DNA of 64,000 nt from the NCBI GenBank assembly GCA_022478985.1, contig JAKSZP010006688.1:124001-188000 (forward strand), written 5' to 3'. The notes under the pieces are model-generated. The model ran no database searches. It was not told where the DNA came from and saw nothing but the letters and a program-made list of their open reading frames with translations. Positions 34,480-44,953 of this stretch are shown here, one piece after another. The stretch is from Massospora cicadina. Its lineage: Eukaryota > Entomophthoromycota > Entomophthoromycetes > Entomophthorales > Entomophthoraceae. A program made the position numbers and the translations under genes. Position 1 is the first letter of the stretch. Each line of letters opens with the position of its first letter.

Positions 34480-34840
34480 CCCCATGTGCACTGGATCCTT
34501 CGGCATTTCACTGGAGGTAAATTAAATTGGAATCCACTGCCCCAAATTTTTCAGGTCTCTTCTGTTATATCAACAACATCTCCATAGTTTCACATGATTG
34601 CAGTACCAATTAACAGTTCATAATTACTGTTTGGTAACACTATCAAGGGGCTACTACAACAATTGACCCAAACCGCAAGGGAAGTGCACTGTACGCTCCC
34701 TCAGAGACCGTGGTTTCCGCTCCAACAGCTCCATACACCATACAGTGTTCCATGTCAGGTTTTAGGGTCAGCTTATCCACCAACTTGGTAAAAACTATGT
34801 TGACTGAAGGACCTGTATCTTTTAAATCATGAGCCCATGT
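34480..34840 (-). pseudogene. Element F protease
   Basis: Minus strand: KDTGPSVNIVF at about 34800 carries DTG (Pro instead of the next Ala or Ser), then TKLVDKLTLKPDMEHCMVYG and TVSEGAYSALPLRF. Same family as the A and D proteases. Frames shift near 34670. Confidence 0.82.
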
Positions 34841-34899
34841 TTTTGCTATAACATGTCACAGTAGGTACATTCAGAATAAGAATATTGACTGTTTAATAA

Positions 34900-36660
34900 A
34901 TGGACATTTAAGGGTCTCATTTTCAAAGAAAGCTGGCAATCCCCTCACCAACTTTGGGGTACTCTTTGTCAGTAATGTCTATCAGAAGGGCAACATTTAC
35001 ACTCTTTAGGGAAGGCCCATTGGCGGCGGATCTAGTGTATCTGAAGAAGCTTGGACAAACATTTGGCGGGCATACGGCTTTGATTGCTCCTGAGGTCCTT
35101 CCTCCGCGGAGGACTGGGCTGGTGCCCATGTCAGGACATTTACTCTTCTGACAAGCTGATGATATAAAATCCCGTCATCATTCTGAGGGAGATCATCTGT
35201 TAATACTACACTTGGTTTGGTTGAGACGTCTGGGGTTGGAATAGCGGAGGTAGAGAGTCCCATCTCTACTCCACTTCCTCTTTTCCCTGGTAGTATTGGT
35301 CCTACTGTACATAGTGGTCATGATGGTTGGGACAACTTTGGGCGAGATGACCAGGGCGGCCAAATTCAAAAAAATTCTCCCATAGGTTCCACGTCCTTGT
35401 TTCTCATATGAAGGTCCAGGCAAATAATGTTGTTGACGTTCAGCATAATTAGGGCCAGTTTGGTAGTTAGGCTGCTGAAGATTTTCATAAGCTGGACCAG
35501 AGCAGAAGTCAAACTTCTGTTGGTAACTCAGCCAAGAGCGGCTCATGTGATTATAATAAGGCCAGGGGTTACTAAGCAGAATTAGAACATAATGAAAGGA
35601 TTCCCCTAGATAAAAGGTCCAGCTACGGTGATGGTATGTTTCTACTCTGTATTGGTTGGAGGGAAGTTAGCACACATTCAGCGCAAAAACTGAACAATTT
35701 TGAGCAGGGGGACGTCGTTGTCCAGAATTGGAGAAATACATTGTGAAGCTTACGGTATGGATTAACAGCAGAGGTTATTGAAATTCACGCATCAGCTTCA
35801 TCTAGAAAGCCTGCTCCTATTAACACATAGGCTTATGACATAAATTGATCTGCAAATGCAGTGAGAGTCTCATCACGTTGGAACCCAATGGTCAGAAACT
35901 CAACTTTATTCTTCAACATCTTTGCAATACCACCAAACAACCGCAACACAGCTTCCTTCACTTCATGATAAGTAATGTAACTGCTTAGAAGGTAGCAGGT
36001 AACTTGGTCAGCACTTTTGACATCCAAGGCAGATATCAGCAATTTAGCCTTCACCAATTGGAGGCTCCTTCCACCGTGAATTCAAATCGTTTGAAGAACC
36101 CATGGATGTTCACATTGAGGTTGAAAGAGGGAAGCTTCTCAATGCAGACATCCTCTGACTGCTCACAACCGTGGGCCTTATAAGTAGACTGCAGATGTGT
36201 TAGTGCCCCCATAACTTAAAACACAAGGAGGGGCAGGCTCAGAAGGCCCAGCTGCTCTAGGTAGTGTAGGGCTCTTCAGTGGGAAGAACAGCCATTACGC
36301 TGATCACATATTTATTGTAAAAAAATCCTTCTTGGGTGCCCCCTTGTTCTTCCACTACCTAATGGGGATGAGGTGGGTAAAAGTTAGGTGTTAACTTTTG
36401 CTCCATGCAGCGTAGCCATTCAGTAACATCACCCAATCAATTGTCAAGCTGCTTGTTCTGCAGTCCAAGTATTTGCAGCTGACTAGCTGCACTTTCAACT
36501 GAGTCTTTACTTAATCGTGCTGCTGAAGGAGCTCCTCCTGCTTTTTAAGCATAGCGTCCACAAAAAGTTCGAGTTATGCAGTTGTAGCCAATGCAGCTGT
36601 TCAAGACAATTCCCCTTCAGTGAACACCATGATTGCAGATTAAGAATTTTTGATGATTAT
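34900..36660 (-). pseudogene. Element F gag
   Basis: Minus-strand capsid-like frame 35833-36057: MVKAKLLISALDVKSADQV and TYHEVKEAVLRLFGGIAKML, then FLTIGFQRDETLTAFADQFM, which parallels A (GFQHNKTLTTFANKFM). The proline/glutamine-rich part at 35193-35546 reads FDFCSGPAYENLQQPNYQTG and similar. N-terminal start is near 36620. No intact zinc knuckle is seen. Stops between pieces. Confidence 0.78.
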
Positions 36661-36688
36661 TCAATGGGCCCCCTGTAGTGAGCACCAC

Positions 36689-37254
36689 TGTTACAACTTT
36701 GGCTGAATCGTTGAAATACGCCAGGGATTTTGCATATGGTCAAACCCACTGAGCAATCAGACAGATGATATGAAGACTGTCAGCCCACAGACACACTTAA
36801 AAAATATAATAAAAATATTGAGCTATTCCCCCTGGTGACACTTTATTCACTTTTTTATTATATCCCAGTGGATCCTCTCTGTTCTGCTTGCTATAACCTA
36901 ATAACAATCCTCCCCCTTCAATCATCTCATCTCATTTAAATCTCAGTGACTTCAGATGATACCATTTAATTGGCTTAGTAATTCAATTCTGTCATATCTT
37001 ATTGGTTCTGGAAGAGTATGGTATTTGCAATATGCTATCTCTTTAGTTTATGGCGATCATACTCAATATTTGTCAATTGTCAACATTGCCTTATTACCCT
37101 ATTTGAAGGCGATCCAATACTAGCTCTTTTTCAACCCAAAATTTCTTAATTCAAGGCGCTCAGTTAATCATAATTAATATCATGGTCAACGGAATCTCCC
37201 TAATCCACCGTAGCTATTTAAGGCTTATCATCCAGTCATATCAGAATCTCAACA
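36689..37254 (-). repeat. 5' LTR of element F and primer-binding site
   Basis: 566 bp. On the minus strand it runs TGTTGAGATTCTGATATGAC to AAAGTTGTAACA. The primer site GTGGTGCTCACTACAGGGGG reads leftward from 36688. Confidence 0.9.
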
Positions 37255-37637
37255 GAAGTATTCATATTTTAGAAAATTTGAATTCCACCAAAGCCTTGAT
37301 GATAGAATGAAACACCTAAAATTGTAGCAAATAGAAAATTACTAAGTGGTAGGGTTGATACTGATTATGAATACTAAGGTTTAAGAGTTGAGTATAATAA
37401 TGATAAAGGGGGTCTTTTTGGGAAAAAGAAGAAGTAAGAGAAAGGTTTTAGCATAAGTGGTCCATTATTATAAAACTAAATAAACTGGGTTCCAGTGTGG
37501 CGATATCTTCTTATATTTCAACTTATTTTGTTATTTATTGAGAATTAGCAATCATCATATTGCTTGTCCATTGCTCAGTGGGTTTTACCCTGTGCAACAA
37601 GCTCGGCAGATTCAACCAATATCGCCAAAATTTGATA
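37255..37637 (+). repeat. 3' LTR of element D, second part
   Basis: Continues the LTR cut at 30810: GAAGTATTCATATTTT, then AACACCTAAAATTGTAGCAA as in the 5' LTR, to AAAATTTGATA (the terminal CA has become TA). The duplication GATGG follows. Confidence 0.9.
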
Positions 37638-39550
37638 GATGGGTACATCAGCTTCACACCACAGAAAGGCTTCTGACAGTGTGAAGCCTTTGGTGGCATA
37701 TGGGCCATAAGGGAGGTTCAGAGGAATGATTTTTCCGGTTACAAATTGCTTTGACACAGATCTCAGTATGTAGCCAATCCAAGCTGAGTTTGGGGTCATA
37801 ACCTCGAGATTTGCTGCCACTGCTTGAGGCAAAGTATCATGTTTGATCCAAGGCTGATTAGTTTCAGGATTAAAGCCCAATGCATCTCATTCTGCCATCT
37901 TGCTATGGTTGCATGGTCCCTCTAGAATACCCGTTTGTCAATAAGGAAAGTATTCCTGCAGAGGGCTTTATGGATACTTTTGGCCACATCCAGTTTTGGC
38001 CAACACAGATGAGGTCTATTATGGCTCCGTTGCAGATCTAACTCTTCATTGAGTGGGGTGAAGCTGTTTGAGCTCAAATTAATGGGGTCTTCTGGCGACC
38101 AATTTTAGAAGGGCCCCATTCTACTGCCTTTTCTTTTGTTTATTTGGATTTAATTAAGTAAGATTTGGTTGCAAGTGTGATGTCTGTATACAGCCATTGT
38201 GGGGCTTTGATTGCCCTAGAACTGGCTTAATCCATATCCCAGCCTCCTCAGGGAAGAAAGAGGTGTTATACCATTCCTTTGCAGAGTTGACTGAGATGGC
38301 ATGGCATGCCCATAAAGGTTGATGAATGAAATTTGGGAAGTTCTTTATGTATGCATTTAGCTCTATTGGTGAGAGTCTCAAACTTTTTTTGAAGGTGTAA
38401 TATTGTGGGGATGCTGGCTTTGTTATACTACCTGGCATTATAGAGATCAATATCAGCATTGGGCTGAGCTTTGGCGTCATCAGGTTTTAGATCTTCATAA
38501 ACAGCGGCTTCATCTGTGAGGTGGTTTATAGGTAGCTTCATCCATTCAAGGGCGTCCTCATAGCGGATGTATAATGACTTAAAAAATGGCTAAATCAATC
38601 AAGCTTTGAGTCTCTAATCTCTTGCCAGTGCCTGAAAAAACTTGTGTTGCCCCAATGGGCAGCTGTTGTTAGGGTGATCGTTTTTGTATTCCACTGAATA
38701 GCTGTGAAATACAGGAATTGCAGTGCTTCACATAGCTTGATGTCATTTGTGGAGACATCTCTACATGCAAGCATATCCTTCTTAATGGCATGTACTTCAC
38801 AGGTGCGTTACAGGCAATAATGCCTATTGATGCTTGAGTCACGGTGGTGTATTTGATCCATTTATAATAAATTTTGCTTATTTCACTGACTTTTATTAGT
38901 TATATTAAAGATTAGGTTTGGATCCTGACACTGTTGTAACAATGTCAGAATTTCGCCTGATACATCAGTAATCAGACATGTGGATTTCTTTGGCAGTGAA
39001 GGTAGTTCCTGGTACTGATGTTTGCAAGTTAGATGCACCCCACACTGATCTAACTTCTGCAAGTCAAGTGTGTGCAGGTCCCTGCATGGGTAGGCTTTTG
39101 TCAGTGATCTCTTCCTCTTTGGGTAAAGTTCCCACAAAATTATTCTTATTACTTGGCCCAGGAACTGAGGTGCTTGCTTGGTTGTTGATTATTTGGGGAG
39201 CTCTTCCAGCTAATGCTTTGTAAGCTTTTCTTCATGGAATCCTAAGGTAGTGGCCATTGACTCCATGATAACAGAGTCTGCCTCATGTCCCAGATTAGTG
39301 ATAGAGTCATATAAGGGGGGTTTGTTCTGTGATATTAATTAGATAAATTCCTCCCAGTATATTAAATTAGGTGTTTCAGTTAGTCAGAGGGTAATTGCCA
39401 ATTAATCGCCTTGTTTTGATATTATTAATAATAATGAGGCTACCAATTTGTGCTCTCCATTTTGAGGGTTGAACTATCTCAAAGTGCCAGGGATAATCCT
39501 CAATGGACTTAATGATACTTGTATTTGACACCAGCAAATGAAGCTGATGA
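37638..39550 (-). pseudogene. Unidentified decayed coding region X, part 4 (5' part)
   Basis: I do not recognise it. Minus-strand pieces in order: SIEDYPWHFEIVQPSKWRAQ (39460-39510), then NNFVGTLPKEEEITDKSLPM, HLTCKHQYQELPSLPKKSTC (38990-39050), YEDALEWMKLPINHLTDEAA (38490-38560), IPTILHLQKKFETLTNRAK (38340-38400), then a clean 101-codon frame 37575-37880 with NQPWIKHDTLPQAVAANLEV, GYILRSVSKQFVTGKIIPL and TLSEAFLWCEADVPI, whose last 21 codons run into the LTR of D. The frame ending AFLWCEADVPI joins KIACLFTNTGG of part 3 when D is removed. It may be a host gene or an old transposon. Confidence 0.45.
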
Positions 39551-40439
39551 TGTTGACATAAATTATTAATTTAGATTTACACGATTAATAATTTGTTGTT
39601 AAATTTTGGGTTCACTGGAGACTGATGCCAAGGATGATCCAATCAGTTAAATATTTGGGATTTACCGGCTACTTAAGCTAAAATAATCATATTTCTGGCT
39701 TTGAATGCTGAGGGTTCTGATAAGGGTGAGCAACGATGATTATGCCACCTAGGATCATTAATACTGGTGACTGATGCCAATAAAATTTGAAGATTAATTT
39801 ATAATAATAATTTATATATGATTAACCAGCAACTGATGCTGAGTATGAATCAAACTAATATTAGGCGTTTGATTGAGATTAATTTTGAGGGAATGGTTGC
39901 CAGAAAAATGCTGAAGATAGGGTTGGTTTGCCAGCAATAATTGTTAATAATTGGTATTAGGCGGGCATTAGATTGCCAATGAAGTCACTTAAGTATAAAT
40001 ACCTTAAATTCCCTTTTAATAAAAAGCTTTCTCTCGCCTACTCTTTTATTGTTTTTGGTAGCCAGAGGGTGACCGGCGGTGGAGAGTAGGCTGAAGATCT
40101 CCAAGGTGAGGTGCTGGGTAAATGCACCTAGGGATGGTCAGCGCTACCAACCCCAATACATAGAGCTTCAGTTAAGTCCCACAGTTACTTGGCCAACTGG
40201 CCGCCAACAATGAGGGACTGATGGGGATTAACTCTGAGGGGGATGATAAAACAGAGACAAGAATCACCCAGAGAAATGTAGGGCTTGCTGTGTGCCTCCC
40301 AAAGGGTTAATTGTGCCAAGGGGAAGTTGTTGGTCTGCTAGGTTAGTGGTTGCCTGTGGACCTGTAGTGAAAGGTAGCCTATGAAGGCGAAACAGCTAGG
40401 GCCAGAAAAACATCATATTTTTGTCCTGGCACACTAACA
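39551..40439 (+). repeat. Candidate solo LTR
   Basis: Starts TGTTGACATAAATT and may end CACTAACA. It contains AAGTATAAATACC (TATA-like, 39990) followed by TTAATAAAAAGCTTTCTCTC, the usual promoter/polyadenylation layout of an LTR. Flanks (GATGA and GAGTT) do not match, and no second copy is in the window, so boundaries and nature are uncertain. Confidence 0.45.
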
Positions 40440-40975
40440 GAGTTCCTGATGTAGCAGATGTAAAATTTGCAACAGTTAGTACTTCAAAGTCATCTCAGAA
40501 AAAGTTTTAATTGTGCCAGACGTGGGAGAAGATGCCAAATCAATAGGATTTAATTGGGCATTGTTGCCAATAGCTTTGGAGCTATTATCAGTGGAGATTC
40601 CTCCAGTGGAAGTATTATCCGTCAGAGTACTTAAAATTATAAAATTAAGTAGATGTAGAAGGCCAGCTGTATCTACATGCTGAGCACTGATGGGTGGAGT
40701 ATCCTAATGTTTCTGGAGATGATAAGATTGTGGTTAGACTGCTCTATTGGTGCGGTATTCCACATGCCATTGGGGTATTCTCTAGGCTTGATCAAGTTCA
40801 CTTACAAATTGCTAAAGTGATGCTTAGCTGAGAGAAAGGTTTCACATTTGATATGGCTGCTTATGCTAGCTAGGAAGGTGCTATATTGGGGTTTTTATTA
40901 TGGTTTTACTTGGCACCCACAAATAAAAACGTATGGCTTCCTCTACTTGTGTAAGGCCACACAGTACTAAAAAGC
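40440..40975 (+). mobile_element. 3' fragment of the second LINE family
   Basis: The last 120 bp follow the 3' end of the element at 44878-46786: both have ATATGGCT-C-TA-GCT, then GGTGCTATATT-GG, TTTTTA, CAAATAAA, and end with AGTACTAAAAA. Upstream, on the plus strand, the coding-like stretch PNVSGDDKIVVRLLYWCGI and GVFSRLDQVHLQIAKVML has no counterpart in the ORF1-only copy. It might be the end of the missing ORF2. The start is unknown. Confidence 0.6.
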
Positions 40976-41202
40976 AGTGCTTAAAGATTCTTTAGCATAG
41001 TTTAGTTCTATATTACTTACTAACTGTTGCTATAACCTAACTGTATTATATAGATAGTATCTCATTTTCTTATACTTCAAAAATTATTTAATTAATTTAG
41101 CTTATCTTTAGTAAATTGAGTAAGTGTCCATGTGGCTTTCATTTCGATTATCAGCCTAATAATTTTATAAAACCTTCTAGTTATAATGAGCTCTAGCATA
41201 TA
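40976..41202. other. AT-rich intergenic sequence
   Basis: No coding potential, repeat or RNA signal that I can support. Confidence 0.6.
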
Positions 41203-41738
41203 CAGTAGGACCTCTGTATATCAAACTTCTTTATAGTAAAAATCTCAATTTATCAAATTTTTTAAGTCCTGTGAAAGTTTCAATATAAAATAAGTTCCAT
41301 ATATTAAAAGAATTCTAAATATCATACTTTGTAACTTCATAAATAAGGGGAAATTTATATGTGATTTTACATTGACTAAAAATGAATAGACTGTTCTGAA
41401 TTAGTCAGTTGATCATTTAACACTGTGCGTGTTTCTCACTCCCTTAATCTACAAAAATTGTTCCCACGCATTACAGTATTTCATCATTCAGTAGTACTTT
41501 ACGTTATTAAAAAGTAAGGTCAACACAGTTTCAGTTAGTCTTTATTTTTTGTTTTCATTTATTTATTACCAAAATGTCATCTTAATAGTATGGAGGCCTA
41601 CACATGATTTTTTTAACAAATTCCAGTGCTTTTCCTAACTTACAAATAATAATAAGAAACAGTTTTCTGTATATCAAAATTTCTATATATCAGATTTTTC
41701 TTAGGAACCATCAAACTTGTTATATGGAGGTCTTACTG
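41203..41738. mobile_element. pogo/Tc1-type MITE, 536 bp
   Basis: Terminal inverted repeats CAGTAGGACCTCTGTATA (left) and CAGTAAGACCTCCATATA (right, reverse complement), each flanked by the TA target duplication (41201-41202 and 41739-41740). CAGTA-GACCTC ends are characteristic of pogo/Fot1-like elements. The interior is AT-rich, without a transposase frame, so it depends on an autonomous relative. Confidence 0.85.
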
Positions 41739-42362
41739 TAATTCTATTTTTTTAGCTGTGGTGAGCAAACTCACTTGCTTATAGCTTATATTGATAATTG
41801 ATAGCTACTTAAAGCTTTATATTTCTTCATAGATTATTTACTAGATAAATGACTCTTATCATATTAGATAGATATAACGTTAAAAATATCTACAGTATAA
41901 ATAAAACTATGTAATTTTTTTGTCTTTATACTAATATATCTAAGTAACTGTCACGAAGTTACATTTGTTCAATAACAAATCTTATTAAAAATGTGCTGGG
42001 TGTGGTAAAGTATATAATCCTATAGGATGAATAAATAACTTATTGCTCCTAAGTTGTTCACAACCAGATTTTTATTTAAAAAGCACTTCCTCACAGTATA
42101 CTAAAATATTTTCTTAGTAATTTATCTTTAATATTTGTGTCTACATTTTTACAAACCCTTGACATTCTATATAGCTTCTAGTTTTCATCAATATGCATCT
42201 ATGCCCACTATATATAATGTGAAAGTTTATGTATTAGCTACAATATGCAGGACTTTATATTAATAAAGTAAAAAATGACTACAATAAGTTAAAAAAACTT
42301 TATATCCTTACATGCTTTATGCAAACATGGTTGTCTCTACCATTCATTTAGGTTATATAGTC
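41739..42362. other. AT-rich intergenic sequence
   Basis: About 620 bp without recognisable genes or repeats. Confidence 0.6.
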
Positions 42363-42906
42363 TGTCAGGACTTTAGAGCAACTCCAACCTGGCCCCTTTT
42401 AATCAAGGCCCCAAAGCCCCCAGAGAGCCAATGGCTATTAAGGCCTTTATTAAAGCTAAAATGGAAAGGAGTTTTGTGAGAAATGGTAATTTATTAGAAT
42501 GTTTCTTGAGGTATTTGTAGGACCTTGATGAATAGGGAAAGGAAGGAATCAAAGTGTGAAAACGTTGGCATTGATTGCCAAATACAAAATAAATTTAAAT
42601 AACTAAATTAATACAATGGGGAGTGGGATCATCCTCAGCATTAGTTGCCGGTGATCTCAAAAGGGTAAATTAATTGGGTCAGTGTAAGATGGTAATTCTC
42701 CACAGTCTGATTGATGTTACAACATCCTTGGCATTTAGTCACTGGTGTCAAATATAAATTTAGATATAATTTACTTAATGGTGCTGATCCTCAATACTTC
42801 ATATTGGGCTCAACCCAAATTAATGGGGAGCCCAATCTGGCATATGCCCATAGGTGGATTGCAACCCCTAGTTGGGGCTTCCACCAATAAAGTGAGAATC
42901 CTGACA
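42363..42906 (-). repeat. 3' LTR of the TRIM-like element
   Basis: 544 bp. On the minus strand TGTCAGGATTCTCAC to TCCTGACA. It matches the split copy at 43400 from one end to the other, including GGGGAGCCCAATCTGGCAT at 42819 and 47320. Confidence 0.85.
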
Positions 42907-43399
42907 GAGCCCCCTCCAAGCCTCAACTGAGGGGTCAGAGCTGAGGCAGGGCCATTGGCGTAGAGCTGTCATTTGCGCTGGAGCTAGCATTTGGAAAAGG
43001 TCCTGGCATTGGGGTTAAAACCTGGCATTGGTGCTGGAGCCAGCATTGGGAGGAGGTCCCAGCATCAGGGTTGATACCCAGCATTGGCGCTGAGGCCAGC
43101 ATTAGGAGGAGGTCTCAGAATTGGGGTTGACACCTGGCATTGGTGCTGGGGCCATCATTAGGAGGAGGTCCCAGCATCAGGGTTGACACCCAGAATCAGT
43201 GCTGGGGCTGACATCAGCATAAGAGCTGGAATCAGGGATGACACCCCAGTAATCTGGGATTTGCTGCCCAGGCTAGTTTTGGGGGGCATTAGCCCCCTCA
43301 TCCTGGCTTGCCCTCTTGGGTCAGAGGCCATAGACCGCCCCTCCTCCAACCAATTTTAGCTCTCACTGAGAACTTGGGGGCCCCTGTAGTAAGCAACAC
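42907..43399 (-). repeat. Internal region with a 56-bp minisatellite
   Basis: About four to five units of 56 bp between 42950 and 43235, with the plus-strand core GCATTGGTGCTGGGGCCAGC and then GGAGGAGGTCCCAGCATCAG. A 56-bp period does not keep a reading frame, so it is probably non-coding. No protein frame of note. Confidence 0.75.
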
Positions 43400-43827
43400 T
43401 GTTGGGACTTCAGGGGACCAACTCCAACCTAGCCCCTATTAATCAGGGCACCAAAGCCCTCAGCGAGTTAATAGGCCATTAAGGCCTTTAGTAAATCTAA
43501 AAATTGAAAAGAGATAAATGATAAATGGTAATTTATTAGGGTGTTTCTCAAGGTATTTATAGGACCTTAATGGATTGGAAAAGGAAGGAATTGAAGTGTG
43601 AAAATGTCAGAATCAATCGCCAATAACAAGATACGTATAAATAACTAAATTTAATACAATGGGGAGAGGAATCATCCTCACCATTAGACGCCAGTAATCC
43701 CAGAAGGGTGAATTGATTGGGTTATCAAAGGATGGTAATTCCCTGCAGCCCAATTAATGTTTCAACATCCTTGGCATTTAGTCACTAGTGTTGAATATAA
43801 GTTTAAATACAACATAAATGTTGAGGC
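43400..43827 (-). repeat. 5' LTR of the TRIM-like element, outer part
   Basis: TGTTGGGACTTCAGGGGACC to TTGAGGC, homologous to the start of 42363. The solo LTR at 43828 interrupts it. The rest is at 47275-47401. Confidence 0.82.
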
Positions 43828-44257
43828 TGTCAGATTCTGTGGTTGACTCAAAAATAAACCCTTTAACAAACTACAGATTGGGCCAATTTTCCCTCCTAGT
43901 GCTTGAGCTAATACTCTAATTAAAACCTATTGCAATAACATGGCTTGGGCTGATTATTGCAATGTGGATTTAATTATACAATAAAAATCTTGGGCTGAAT
44001 ACCACCGCACATTTAGGCTGATATTCACTGCAACTACTTGGCACAGGCTGATCAACTCAACGTCAATTCAAATCAATTATTCTATCAGTAGCTCAGGCCA
44101 ATTACACTTGCACAGTTGGGCCAATTATCACTGCACCAAACCTCAGCAACTAGTCCTGATTAATTGGGACCAATATTAAGAAATCAGCATGAGAAACTGT
44201 TCAGGATTGACCTGAATATAATGTCTACAATTCACATGAACAAAAAGATGAAAAGAA

Positions 44258-44745
44258 TGTAATCAGCATGATAGCACTTGCACATAGACTTCCTGAATGA
44301 GTGTACCTAGTGCTATCAAGAGTAACAGCTGACATCCCGATTAGGGAGTCATTTTTGTCAGCTGTATGATGAAAACATGATTGAGCTGGATTGATTTCCA
44401 CCTTAGGGCAAATTTTGCATGATAGTATGCATAATTAGCATGATAGCACTTGCACATGGACCGCCTTAATGGGAGTACCTAGTGTTATTGAGAGGGCTAG
44501 TTGACATCCCAATTAGGGAGTTGTTTTCATCAGCTGTATGACAAAAACATATTATGAGCCGGTCCTAAAGTAATTTTTGTATGTTGATCTGCATAACTGG
44601 CATTATAGACTTACACATGGACTGCCCAAATGGAGTACCTAGTGCTATCAAGAGAGGCCTGATGATGGCCTGATTAAGGGTACATCATTCTCTTAAATCA
44701 ACCACGAAACTTCCCAGAATTTGTATTTTATCAGCAGTATGATGA
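44258..44745 (+). repeat. Three tandem repeats of about 165 bp
   Basis: Units begin near 44252, 44430 and 44590 with TAATCAGCATGATAGCACTT or a variant, then CACATGGAC-GCC, GAGTACCTAGTGCTATCAAG, CATCCCGATTAGGGAGT and TCAGCTGTATGATGAAAAC. The third unit is the most diverged. Such repeats in LTRs often hold enhancers, but no function is shown here. Confidence 0.8.
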
Positions 44746-44787
44746 AACTCATTTCAAAATGATCTAGTACCATTTTGCACGCTCATT

Positions 44788-44811
44788 TTTTTTTTAGTAC
44801 TAGATGGTCCC
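44788..44811 (-). mobile_element. 24-bp 3' fragment of the second LINE family
   Basis: On the minus strand it reads GGGACCATCTAGTACTAAAA plus further A's, identical in wording to the end of the 51-bp copy at 6089. It is flanked by a 16-bp direct repeat (44772-44787 ATTTTGCACGCTCATT, 44812-44827 AATTTGCACGCTCATT, one mismatch). Confidence 0.72.
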
Positions 44812-44953
44812 AATTTGCACGCTCATTGTTGCGAAATTTTGTCCCTGAAATCCTCCCAAATATGAGAGTATTTTTCAATCTTTCTTTTGCTTTGATAACC
44901 AAATTGAAGCCGAATTTGGATTTTCTAAAAAAATACAAAAAACAACCACTCAA

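Larger units (their letters stand above)
30811..37254 (-). mobile_element. Ty3/Gypsy LTR retrotransposon F, minus strand
   Basis: Flanked by a perfect GAAGT (30806-30810 and 37255-37259). LTRs at 30811-31370 and 36689-37254. On the minus strand the order is primer site, gag, protease, RT, RNase H, integrase, purine tract. It is the least decayed of the A/D/F group, with several frames of 80-190 codons. It sits in the 3' LTR of D, so it is younger than D. Confidence 0.93.
18557..37637 (+). mobile_element. Ty3/Gypsy LTR retrotransposon D, with three nested insertions
   Basis: Bounded by GATGG at 18552-18556 and 37638-37642. Own sequence is 18557-21202, 27193-29092, 29669-30810 and 37255-37637, about 5.7 kb. 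The gaps are chromovirus E, a solo LTR and element F, each with its own duplication. Gene order is gag, protease, RT, RNase H, integrase. Like A and F it lacks a chromodomain and has the TGGTGCTCACTAC primer site. All genes are decayed. Confidence 0.93.
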
